A stretch of DNA of 64,000 nucleotides from Huiozyma naganishii CBS 8797. Its lineage: Eukaryota; Ascomycota; Saccharomycetes; Saccharomycetales; Saccharomycetaceae. Of this stretch, positions 21,001 to 29,254 are shown in pieces; within the stretch, counting starts at the first letter, position 1, and each line of letters begins with the position of its first letter. Location of the stretch: positions 558,001-622,000 of the forward strand of contig NC_035930.1 of assembly GCF_000348985.1 (NCBI RefSeq), given 5' to 3'. A model generated the notes under the pieces. The model saw only the letters and a list, made by a program, of their open reading frames with translations. It had not been told where the DNA came from and made no database searches. The position numbers and the translations under genes were made by a program.

Positions 21001-23798
21001 TCAAAACGAGGATTAAATTTGTTTACTTCACAATCGAGAATGCTGTCAAAGGTCGTACTCATCAAATCCAAAAGAGTGTACAGGGATTCATGGTGACACA
21101 ACGCTGAAGGGATATGTTTGATGAATTGATGACAATACAAGAATGCTGCTTCCTGTAAGTATACGTTTTTATCCACAAGGCACACAGGGATAGCTGTCAA
21201 TTGAGCAGCTATTGTCTTGGAATTGAATAAACGAGAACTTCCTAATTGCGCCAGATGGACATACTTTTTGATTAAAGTTTGGGATATCAGAATGATAGAT
21301 TTATCGATATTACTCGAGATTATCACAGGATCTGACAGGTACTTCAGTATTTTGCTGCAGACACCGGCCTCGCATCTGATGGTTTCCAGTAACAACGTCG
21401 CAGCAAGAAATAAAACCTTCGAACTAGACACTGTCTTTGCTTTAAGAGCTATAGCATTCAAATAAACAGATACCAAGTTTCTTTGTTGCTTCATATTTGA
21501 AGTTGAAGATCCACGACGTAAAACAGTATTCATTTCCAAGGACATTTCCTTGTTATTGGTTGGAAAACCAGATGCAAGGGGCGGGCTATTATAAGCCAAT
21601 GTTAATAGACTAGTTAGGTTGGCACTGACGGTGTCCGAACCGTAGAAGAACCCATGGACGACCATATTAAACCAGACGTTTCTAAATTTGTTTGTCAAAG
21701 TTTCGTTAGTGCTCAAATCAAAGGGTTTCTCCCCTGGTTTTGGTAACAGCGCTGCTAGGGACAGCAAATGGAAAGCCATTTGGTCTGCAACGCGTGAGAT
21801 TTCTTGATGGGATCTATGGTGCTCCAATTTTTCTACTTCACCGCTGTCTATCAATGTATCCAATATGTCATTCAGGTGAATATAGTAGATTTCGGAGCAG
21901 TATTTCTTCGACAGAAGGTCCTTAGATATGATAGCTTTCGCGCTTGCCACTGATTGTACTAGTTTGGAATCATTCTTCTTGACTGCTGTATTGTAAACCA
22001 GGAGGAGGAACTTTAGTATGGATGTAAATTCTGTAGTTTCTGTATCGACTGCCAATTTAGCCAGTGCCGTTATAATGATTCCATTCAAATTGCTGGGCAA
22101 AACCGAAGCTTTTTGTGTAAGTATGGAGACAGTTAGTGCAGTGATTGTTGGATTACTATATTCAGAGGCAATTGTAGTCGTTGTCGTAACACAGTTGGTA
22201 AGTAAGGCCTTTTGAAGGGTGTATCCTGGAGTATTCACATCGTTCTCAAGTGCCGATTTCATAGAATTGCGAGACAGTTTCTTTCCTATCCCCTTCATTG
22301 AAGCAGACCTAATATCACTGCTTATTCCCTTGGAAGGCATTGAGGTCATTGTTAATTGTCGATCTCTTATGGCTTTCTTTGGAGAGCTATCTTCTGACAG
22401 AGTTAAGAGATTATTGATTGAATAAATGGTGCTCACTATGGAATCCTCATTCAACGCTTGTAATCCTACGGTGAAAATCTTGGATAGTTTGACGACTGAT
22501 GACTCGGTCATATATTCTGAGCCCACTAGAAGTGGGAAAGCCCGTAACAGTTGTTCCGACAACTGTTCAGTGTGAAAGTTGAGTATCGACGCAGCAGCCA
22601 CAACTGCCGAGGGTAACTTGTCACTGATCACATCGGTCAGTAGGTATTTGTCGATTGCGTGACCGACCAGCTTCACAAACGAGCTGAATAACTCAGGTTC
22701 CTCATCTTCCATAAATGGAATCAGGCACAAAGTCTCAAAAAAGCTGGCAATACCGTTAAAGTGAAACATGGCTCTATCATGACTGGATAAATCGACGTTG
22801 CTCTCTGGTTTTGAACACATCGCAACAGAAAGTTTGCACGCTTCTGTGAAGAAACTCCTGTGAGAATTTATGACGTCTAAAATCTGAGACCCAGCATCCA
22901 GCGTGGTCTCTGATGAACTGTCGTCACTTGAAGCTTGCCGGAACATTTGTTCCGCTTTGAAGTTCATATGTTGCTGAGTCAAGAGATACTCCGACAGGCG
23001 TGTTGTTTGATCCGTATCTGGATCTTGTGGAATTGATATCAAATGGGATATCAAAGAGGTTTGAACTTCCGCAAATGTACTCACGAAGAGGCTGCCACAT
23101 ATTTCTCTCCCATTATCGAAATATTGAACGATCGCTTCGTTGGTGTATGAAGTTGGTCCAATCAACATTTCGTTGATCTGTTTGCTGAAATTTTCTTGTC
23201 CAAACAGCTGCGCGAGCTCCGACCAAACGTATCTAGTCAGTTCCAAAGTTGAACTATCAGTTATGAAGGAATTCATCAGTCCTAAAAGGGAAAACAATGC
23301 GCTCTGCTTCACCAGGTATAGCTTCCTTACGTTTGCAAAGAATGTTTTGACCAGGTCAATACAAAGTGCGTTTAATTCTGGGAACTTTGAAGCAGCGGTG
23401 ATCAGAAATCTCGTACAGTAGTACGTCAACACCTCGTTTGGATTCTTCCAATGATTCAGTTTGAATTTCGCATATAGAACATCCGAGACTCTCTGTCTTG
23501 GAGATGCTAAAAAGTAGGCTGAAATGATGTTGTTCAGTAGCTCTTTTGCAATTTCCGATGTTTTGGGGACCAGCTGGCATACAGCAAACAAAATCTCCCA
23601 TTCATTCAGCGTCAGCGGAATGGTGTACAGTTTGGACGTATCCGAGGAGTACGAAATTGGCAACAACCGCAAGAGAACGTCCAAACTGTTCTGTTCCGGG
23701 TCGTGTTGTTCACTCGTATCGACGTCAGCATAATGCTGGGACAGCTTGAACAGCGCTTTCGCCCTCGTGGACAGTAGCCTCGAGTGACCCCGTCTCAT
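18072..23798 (-). CDS. STT4: Phosphatidylinositol 4-kinase Stt4
   Basis: The protein has 1908 residues (S. cerevisiae 1900). The C-terminal lipid-kinase domain contains FKVGDDCRQDVLALQ, the catalytic loop DRHNGNIMYDD and the metal-binding HIDFGFIFD, ending FQRLTNGIPY as in the family. A helical PIK region precedes it and most of the N-terminal 1300 residues are alpha-solenoid. Stt4 makes PI4P at the plasma membrane with Efr3 and Ypp1, feeding the Mss4/Pkc1 pathway. The ATG at 23798 gives MRRGHSRLL, matching the short basic start of the family; the frame upstream of it has no ATG. It is divergent from UBC12, with a shared 260-base promoter that holds TCACGTGA at 23948-23955. Confidence 0.96.
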   Translation of the reverse strand: MRRGHSRLLSTRAKALFKLSQHYADVDTSEQHDPEQNSLDVLLRLLPISYSSDTSKLYTIPLTLNEWEILFAVCQLVPKTSEIAKELLNNIISAYFLASPRQRVSDVLYAKFKLNHWKNPNEVLTYYCTRFLITAASKFPELNALCIDLVKTFFANVRKLYLVKQSALFSLLGLMNSFITDSSTLELTRYVWSELAQLFGQENFSKQINEMLIGPTSYTNEAIVQYFDNGREICGSLFVSTFAEVQTSLISHLISIPQDPDTDQTTRLSEYLLTQQHMNFKAEQMFRQASSDDSSSETTLDAGSQILDVINSHRSFFTEACKLSVAMCSKPESNVDLSSHDRAMFHFNGIASFFETLCLIPFMEDEEPELFSSFVKLVGHAIDKYLLTDVISDKLPSAVVAAASILNFHTEQLSEQLLRAFPLLVGSEYMTESSVVKLSKIFTVGLQALNEDSIVSTIYSINNLLTLSEDSSPKKAIRDRQLTMTSMPSKGISSDIRSASMKGIGKKLSRNSMKSALENDVNTPGYTLQKALLTNCVTTTTTIASEYSNPTITALTVSILTQKASVLPSNLNGIIITALAKLAVDTETTEFTSILKFLLLVYNTAVKKNDSKLVQSVASAKAIISKDLLSKKYCSEIYYIHLNDILDTLIDSGEVEKLEHHRSHQEISRVADQMAFHLLSLAALLPKPGEKPFDLSTNETLTNKFRNVWFNMVVHGFFYGSDTVSANLTSLLTLAYNSPPLASGFPTNNKEMSLEMNTVLRRGSSTSNMKQQRNLVSVYLNAIALKAKTVSSSKVLFLAATLLLETIRCEAGVCSKILKYLSDPVIISSNIDKSIILISQTLIKKYVHLAQLGSSRLFNSKTIAAQLTAIPVCLVDKNVYLQEAAFLYCHQFIKHIPSALCHHESLYTLLDLMSTTFDSILDCEVNKFNPRFEFALEHSPAKVLFPASKEWRIATHKKLNQAAREWVRYLLSRANQDIKILLQSYISDFSQFKRVNSVKFGVSFAVDIAGSISSADRELSNAQYAFPKKIDTVSGFISQHSWRSKYLVDTAIASSTADIATKVVINAADIRLKLLTKRKVYENDITNFLDMSVSLLVLGNSDAASLIYDIVHIPFEVFTSFSLKVAINVWLTIVKDRSDLAHVLLAEVCYCWICSIDEKKGLYSKSNELISEECQMMEYSPYDKKDIDRNAKAASKAMQPHRHLIDFFSSHFEGSSLQSDFLLKIFTTTLLYAMENLDAASLHPFARMIRFELLILGVNVMSENVKQKTKHVGKLCRSIINGGLSWFMKPKSWPFGSNLLKIRADISILQEFFGLLSKHVTIFKEYCRPEFVLLEFFLTSEIYIIATWLEPLDNIENPNSNKLTELVVVTAFQKDAQLAANIVSRYPVSKLEQFLTSLVCKYPLNCVMVPEFVERFLGGTKAKKNELYPIMYWSSATPLKAINLFLPKWETNFFVLQYSVYAVESYDVNVIFFYVPQIVQCLRYDRTGYVEKLIIDTAKISVLFAHQIIWNLLANCYKDDEGVIEDEIKPTLDRVRNRMVSTFSKAHRDFYEREFGFFNEVTGISGKLKPYIKKSKAEKKQKIDEEMSKIVVEPGVYLPSNPDGVVIGINRTSGKPLQSHAKAPFMATFKIKKKCKDAITGEPVDIEKWQSAIFKVGDDCRQDVLALQLISLFRTIWSTIGLDVYVFPYRVTATAPGCGVIDVLPNSISRDMLGREAVNGLYEYFTSKFGPESSIEYQNARNNFVKSLAGYSVISYLLQFKDRHNGNIMYDDQGHCLHIDFGFIFDIVPGGVKFEAVPFKLTREMVKVMGGSSETAAFADFEELCIKSYLAARAHMDFIIECITPMLDSGLPCFKGTKTIKNLKNRFQPGKTDHEAALYMKGLIRKSFESLFTVGYDEFQRLTNGIPY

Positions 23799-24060
23799 AT
23801 TTATCAAACACACTTTGCACGCAGCTGCGACCAAGACGACTTCCCTATGGTCTTCTACACAGATTTTTTACCAGCACCACCTCTTGGAAGTAACTCCCTC
23901 AATCGCGAAGGAATTGCTATTTTGAATACGCGAAATAGCAATGCGCGTCACGTGAGAATGTTGAACAAAACGGAAAGTTCCAGTGACCCTGTTGAACTGT
24001 TCAGAGTTTCTTCTATCAGGAAATCATCCCCCGCTCTGTCTCCTGCAGGTGATTATTTGC

Positions 24061-24727
24061 ATGGTATGTTTTTCCTACCGTTACTTGTGCAAGATATTTG
24101 AAGTATAACTTTACTAACGAAGGAACGGTAGCGTCTCATGCGTCGCGCTCCCGATGAAATAAGCTGAAACTGCGCGAATTACAGAAGAGGAAACAAGAGG
24201 AGCTGAAAAGCCATGGTATTGCCGGTGGCAAGGATACAGTGGTGCTATCGCCTGCCCGTGTGCGTTTGGGGAGAGATATAGAATCTGTGGAACTACCTCC
24301 CACTGTTTCGATGCACGTTATCTCCCACCCTTCGGACATCACGAAACAACCCGAGCTTCTGCTGATCCTCTCGATAGACGAGGGTTTCTACAACCTCGGC
24401 CACTTCCGTTTTCAGTTCACCATCAACGAGAACTATCCGATAGAACCTCCTAAAGTGGTATGTCTCACTAAAATTTACCATCCAAATATCAACCGGACAG
24501 GTGAAATATGCCTAAATATCTTGCGAGAGGATTGGTCACCCGCTCTGGACCTGCAAAGTGTAATTATTGGCCTCCTATTCCTGTTCATAGAACCGAACCC
24601 AAAAGATCCTTTGAATAAGCAGGCTGCAGATACGTTGCTACACGATCCTGCCGTTTTTAAACACATTGTCCAAAAATCCATGGCCGGAGAATCAATCAAC
24701 ATGATCGCCTACGATAATGTCTTATAG
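24061..24727 (+). CDS. UBC12: Nedd8/Rub1-conjugating enzyme Ubc12 (spliced; exons 24061-24063 and 24164-24727)
   Basis: The first exon is only the ATG at 24061-24063. The intron runs from GTATGT (24064-24069), through branch site TACTAAC (24112-24118), to AAG ending at 24163. The spliced protein has 188 residues, the S. cerevisiae length, and starts [12 protein letters not shown] like the Nedd8-E1-binding N-terminus of Ubc12. The UBC fold shows [28 protein letters not shown] with catalytic Cys117, and [11 protein letters not shown]. Ubc12 transfers Rub1 to cullins such as Cdc53. Without splicing no ATG opens the frame: an in-frame TGA sits just before the splice acceptor. The gene neighbours STT4 as in YLR305-YLR306. 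Confidence 0.93.
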
Positions 24728-24870
24728 GACTCTATTTACAGACACTCTCTATACTGGTAACTCTGTATATCTTCCCTCTAATTACGTATGCGTCGATCCT
24801 GTGACAGAACGGGAAATAAAAAAAGATGCAGAAACAATACTTAAAACGAAAAGAGGTCCCACTTGGCATT

Positions 24871-24879
24871 TTTTGTGTC
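24871..24879 (-). promoter_or_regulatory. Middle sporulation element (Ndt80-type) upstream of the chitin deacetylase
   Basis: On the minus strand this reads GACACAAAA, a perfect match to the Ndt80 middle sporulation element. It lies about 130 bases upstream of the chitin deacetylase ATG, where such elements act in S. cerevisiae CDA1 and CDA2. Sporulation-specific expression is therefore inferred. Confidence 0.65.
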
Positions 24880-25006
24880 ACACATCCAAAAGTTAAGTAG
24901 AATAAGAAAGTGTGTGCTGGGATATCCTACTGAATAGACCCTCCACTAAATCCAAAATTAAGGTATTTTGGTATCTGGACACCCTTGTCGATTGTGAAAC
25001 GAAAAT

Positions 25007-25939
25007 ATGAAGTTACAACTGAAAGTCACCTTTATTATTCTGCATACTTTTTGTGCGATCACAAGAGCAGACACCGTAACACTCACCCCGCAACTTGGTT
25101 TGAATACGGGCAGAAAATTGATCCAGAACCAGACGCCGTTTCCAAAGTGGCTTTCAGATTTTACTGGACTGTCAGCATGGCCGGATTTTGATCCACCTTA
25201 CATCCCATTGAATTTTATTGACATGAATAAAATACCAGACTTTGACTCCTACAAACAGGGGGATTGCTCGAAAGTTTCCAAGTCAATGTGTTCGTTTGAT
25301 TGCCACGGTTGTGTTGCAGACGGTGATATACAAACTTGTCGAAAGCTTTCCCAGACGTTTGATGATGGCCCATCTCAGGTAACGGAACAATTACTGAATA
25401 AGTTGAACTCCAAGCTAACATTTTTTGTCTTGGGCGTCAACGTTGTCAGCTATCCAGATCTTTACGAAAAAATGATGGATAAAGGACATTTGATTGGATC
25501 ACATACATGGTCTCATAAATATCTTCCAAGTCTAACTAACGAACAGATTATTGCTCAGATCGAATGGTCTATATGGGCAATGAACGCCACGGGGCATCAT
25601 ACACCAAAATGGTTCAGACCACCGTATGGGGGTATCGATAATCGTGTCCGGGCAATAACGGAACAATTCGGACTACAATCGGTTCTATGGGATTATGATA
25701 CATTTGATTGGAGCCTGGACGGGGAGAACCCGGTTAAAAGCGAAAGGAAAATATACAGCGATATAAGAAAATTGAAGGAGAATAGAACTGGTATAATTCT
25801 TGAACACGATGGAACAGAAATAACTGCAGAAGTAGCCATCAAGATCCAGGATATTATCGGAAATGACCAACTGACAGTGGCGCAATGCGTTGGCGGTAAC
25901 GATTATCTTCATAAATACGATGACACACCAAAGCATTAA
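25007..25939 (+). CDS. CDA2: Chitin deacetylase (spore wall chitosan synthesis)
   Basis: The protein has 310 residues with an N-terminal signal peptide (LKVTFIILHTFCAITRA). The NodB polysaccharide deacetylase domain shows motif 1 TFDDGPS at 117-123 (catalytic and metal Asp), motif 2 HTWSH at 166-170 (metal His residues) and motif 3 RPPYGG at 204-209. Chitin deacetylases turn chitin into chitosan for the outer spore wall. S. cerevisiae has two tandem genes here, CDA1 and CDA2; this window has one, between UBC12 and IMH1, so the symbol could equally be CDA1. A middle sporulation element precedes it, and the gene is convergent with IMH1. Confidence 0.9.
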   Translation: MKLQLKVTFIILHTFCAITRADTVTLTPQLGLNTGRKLIQNQTPFPKWLSDFTGLSAWPDFDPPYIPLNFIDMNKIPDFDSYKQGDCSKVSKSMCSFDCHGCVADGDIQTCRKLSQTFDDGPSQVTEQLLNKLNSKLTFFVLGVNVVSYPDLYEKMMDKGHLIGSHTWSHKYLPSLTNEQIIAQIEWSIWAMNATGHHTPKWFRPPYGGIDNRVRAITEQFGLQSVLWDYDTFDWSLDGENPVKSERKIYSDIRKLKENRTGIILEHDGTEITAEVAIKIQDIIGNDQLTVAQCVGGNDYLHKYDDTPKH

Positions 25940-26076
25940 TAGTGATTGCTAGGACCTACAATAATGTTCCATATTTGCTTATTTAATTGAATGTAGTCTA
26001 TTGGTATATGTTCCTACATACTAAGAGTACAAATAATGCAGATTCTTCCGAAGTTAAAATAAACAATTTACAGTGC

Positions 26077-28971
26077 CTACCGTAGAGACATTAACAACCT
26101 TCTCTCATCATTGCTGTCAAAGTGCAGAAGCATTGAAATCACAGGCAGAAGTTGATTTCTTTGGTCTTTATGCTCCAGGAATCCTAATAGTACATTTTTA
26201 ATGTATGCAACTTTTTCTTCTCTCTCAATATCAGCATCCTTTGGCTTCCCCGTAGAGGACAGAATGGACGGTACGTCCTTAAATGACGATGATCTGCGCG
26301 CCACCTGCTCCGGAACGGACAGACTCTTCGATGGAAGTTTATGGTCAGACGCTTGTGAATTTACCGAACCAGATCTGCTGGATCTACGCGAAGTATCCTG
26401 CCTGACATCTTTAAACGCGTTGAATTGATTAGAAAGAGACTTGTAATTTTTTGTCAACCTATCGAACTTCTTGTTAATGTCGTTGTTCAGATCCAACAAT
26501 TCCTCATTACTCTTTTGTAATTCCTGAACTCTCTTATCGGCCCTTGACAGTGACTCCTTTAGGTTCGACGCTATCTTTTCCAAACCCGAAGAGTCCTCTG
26601 AGTTGACCTCATTCTTTCTTTTTATGGCTTCATTCAGAGAAGTCAAGGTCTCTATTTCTAATAGCATTTGTTTCTCTTTCATTTTCAGTTTATGCATTTC
26701 GGTCTCTAGTTCATTTTGTGAACGTTTCAACTCTTGTGTCTCTCTTATTTGTCTAGAGGATTGGAGGGCCATGTCTGACTCCAGTTTCGCTTTTTCTTCT
26801 AATGCGAAGGAAAGTTTGGTCTGTAGAGATTCTTGCTTGTCTGTACCCTCGTTTTGGGACTCAGAAAGCAATCTGCGCATAGTGTCGGCCTCTCTCGTTT
26901 TATCATGAATAATTGTGCTGTATTCATTCAATTCATCCTCCATGGACATTATTCTCTTATTGGCCTCTTTCAGCTTCAAGTTGAGTTCCTCACACTGCCT
27001 TTTGATTGAATTCGTTTGTTCATTCGAGTTACTCTTCAAATTTTGTAATGTATTGTATTTCTCCTGTAAGACGTTTAATCTTTCGCATAGCTTACCATTT
27101 TCTTTCAAGTAACCCTCATAAGAACCGCTGTTCTTTTTGACCTCGGCTGTCAGGCTTTCATTTTCTTTCTTCAAAAGTTCAATCCGGTTATTTAATTTTT
27201 CGTTATCCTTCTTTAGTGTTTCAAGTTTCCTTTTAACCGCTTCATCATTGGTGGTAAACTCTCTAACTTGTTTTTCCAAATATACAACAGTCTTTTCCTT
27301 TTGTAGTAGGCTCGACTTTAGGCTGTTGTAGTCCTTTAGTTGAGTGCTCAAAATATCGTTTTCCTTTTTCTTCTCTTCGAGAGTCGATGTCAAAAATTTT
27401 ACGTTAGATTCTAAAGCAGCTTTTTCGTCATTATGCTTTCTCTTTAAGTCTTCTTCCGTTTGTCTCAATTTCTTAATTGTTTCATTTAATTTAGGTTCTT
27501 TCTCCTCATACATGCTGATTTTCTCTTTCAAAGCTGTAATTTCTGCTTCTAATTTCAATTTATCAGTCGAATTAACACCGGCTTCTTTGATCGAATCTCT
27601 AGCCTCAACCAACTCATTACCTACAGTCTTAAGCATATCTCTGACTTCCTCTAATTCCTTATTTTTGAATTCCAGTTCTCGCCTAGCTTCCACCTTCTCT
27701 TCCTTAATTAGTTCAAGTGCCTTTTGGAGGGATTCTAACTGCAATTCGATTTCCTTGCATTTCGACTCAGAATCGGTTTCCAATTTGGTGTACTTCACTT
27801 TCCAATCCTCGCAATTACCATGCAATGTCTCTAAAGTGTTGTATTTGTTGAGAAGGTCATCATATCTAGATGCTGCTGCTGTACTCTCGTCTATAGATGC
27901 TGAGTTGACGTCTTGTGCTGCCTCAACTGAAATGTTGTCTGTAGTTGGACCATTCTTTTTACCTTTCTTCTTATTTTTCTTTTTCTTACTTGCTGACAAT
28001 GACGGCATATCTACATTACTTCCGTTCTGTGAAACGGTTACTTTCAAACTTTCAACGTCCTTTTGTAACGTAGCAATCTTTTGTTTTTTTTCCTGAATTT
28101 CACCTTCTAATTTCCGCATCTGGTCTTCGTTTTCTTTTAGCAAAACGTCTTTTGAGTTGAGTAATTTTTTATCTTCTGTGGCGGTTTCTTCAACATGCTT
28201 TAACTGCTCTTCTAGAGTCTTGATGGTTTTCTCAGCGCTGTCATTTTTCTCGGATACCTGTTGCAATTCGGTTTTAATTTTCGTAATATCAGTTCCATAC
28301 TGCTTTTCATCATCCTCCAAAACTTTCTTAGCAAGCTCTGCTTCCTCTCTTGACTTTTCTTCGATTTCATACTTTTCTTTTAAGTCTTTGATTTCCGTCT
28401 GCAAATCTGTTATTTGTCGCTTTTGAGTTTCAAAAATAGTTTGGAGCTCACTGTCATCTGTAGAACCTTCAAATGGCGTGCCACCTTCTGCTTCCTTTTC
28501 AGTTTGAGACAGGTTCTCGGGTAATTTGTCTTTATTTTCCTGCTTCAGTTGTTTGTTCTCCTCTTCAGTCTTCTGCTTCGCAATAGTTAGCCTTTTAATC
28601 TCTTCATTTAACATACTTGTCTTGTTCGTAAGGTCTGTAAAAAACACTGACAGGGTCTGCTCCACATCGTTGAAGTCTGATATTGGGGTATTCTCCATCA
28701 AAATCTTTTGAACTGCTTCGAATTTTTCATTCTTGACACGCTCCGACTTATAAGCATTTAGGAGCAGAGGGTACTTGGATTCATATTTGTCAAGCTTCCT
28801 CAACTTTCCTTGTATTTCTTTCGGGAATTCTTCATACTTTACAGGATCATCTGAGTTCCCAGTGCTAGGTTCAGTACCGTTGCCCACACCATCAGCCAAC
28901 TGCTCATCAGAGAGTCCCTTCTGAATCTCATCAGTAAGGTTCTTCCCTATCTGGGATAACTGCTTGAACAT
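26077..28971 (-). CDS. IMH1: Golgin with GRIP domain, Imh1
   Basis: The protein has 964 residues, nearly all predicted coiled coil from residue 40 to 880 with a Lys-rich KKKKNKKKGKK patch in the middle. The last 50 residues form a GRIP domain (YIKNVLLGFLEHKDQ and LLPVISMLLHF) with the conserved Tyr that binds the GTPase Arl1. Imh1 tethers endosome-derived vesicles at the trans-Golgi. The start MFKQLSQIGKNLTDEIQKG at 28971 resembles the amphipathic N-terminus of the family. It lies between the chitin deacetylase and CDC25 as in YLR309C. Confidence 0.94.
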   Translation of the reverse strand: MFKQLSQIGKNLTDEIQKGLSDEQLADGVGNGTEPSTGNSDDPVKYEEFPKEIQGKLRKLDKYESKYPLLLNAYKSERVKNEKFEAVQKILMENTPISDFNDVEQTLSVFFTDLTNKTSMLNEEIKRLTIAKQKTEEENKQLKQENKDKLPENLSQTEKEAEGGTPFEGSTDDSELQTIFETQKRQITDLQTEIKDLKEKYEIEEKSREEAELAKKVLEDDEKQYGTDITKIKTELQQVSEKNDSAEKTIKTLEEQLKHVEETATEDKKLLNSKDVLLKENEDQMRKLEGEIQEKKQKIATLQKDVESLKVTVSQNGSNVDMPSLSASKKKKNKKKGKKNGPTTDNISVEAAQDVNSASIDESTAAASRYDDLLNKYNTLETLHGNCEDWKVKYTKLETDSESKCKEIELQLESLQKALELIKEEKVEARRELEFKNKELEEVRDMLKTVGNELVEARDSIKEAGVNSTDKLKLEAEITALKEKISMYEEKEPKLNETIKKLRQTEEDLKRKHNDEKAALESNVKFLTSTLEEKKKENDILSTQLKDYNSLKSSLLQKEKTVVYLEKQVREFTTNDEAVKRKLETLKKDNEKLNNRIELLKKENESLTAEVKKNSGSYEGYLKENGKLCERLNVLQEKYNTLQNLKSNSNEQTNSIKRQCEELNLKLKEANKRIMSMEDELNEYSTIIHDKTREADTMRRLLSESQNEGTDKQESLQTKLSFALEEKAKLESDMALQSSRQIRETQELKRSQNELETEMHKLKMKEKQMLLEIETLTSLNEAIKRKNEVNSEDSSGLEKIASNLKESLSRADKRVQELQKSNEELLDLNNDINKKFDRLTKNYKSLSNQFNAFKDVRQDTSRRSSRSGSVNSQASDHKLPSKSLSVPEQVARRSSSFKDVPSILSSTGKPKDADIEREEKVAYIKNVLLGFLEHKDQRNQLLPVISMLLHFDSNDERRLLMSLR

Positions 28972-29254
28972 CACCCTTGATGCAGAGCAACTTACTCAGT
29001 GGAGCGAGGCCTGGACAACGTTTGGTTTGCCTTCGCCATGCGTGAAGGAGAAGCCCCAAAATCGTGAAGTAGTTCATCAAATTACAGTTTTCGCGTCAAG
29101 CGCGGTACCGTTACCCGCAAATTGACGGTTCTAGCTTCCTACACAGGTGCCCAACAATGACTAGAGCAAGGTGACCCCCTAGCGATGCTTAGACCGTTCA
29201 TAACATTACTAATACATTCCATATATTCGTATATAATCCATTTTGTAGCGCACC

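Noticed and set aside
26043..26062. TTCCGAAGTTAAAAT, similar to a point-centromere CDEIII
   Set aside because: No CDEI box (RTCACRTG) at the right distance and the flanking 80 bases are not as AT-rich as CDEII. It lies between two genes of an ordinary chromosome arm.
27344..28096. Plus-strand frame of 250 codons opposite IMH1
   Set aside because: Ser/Phe/Leu-rich shadow typical of the antisense of coiled-coil coding DNA.
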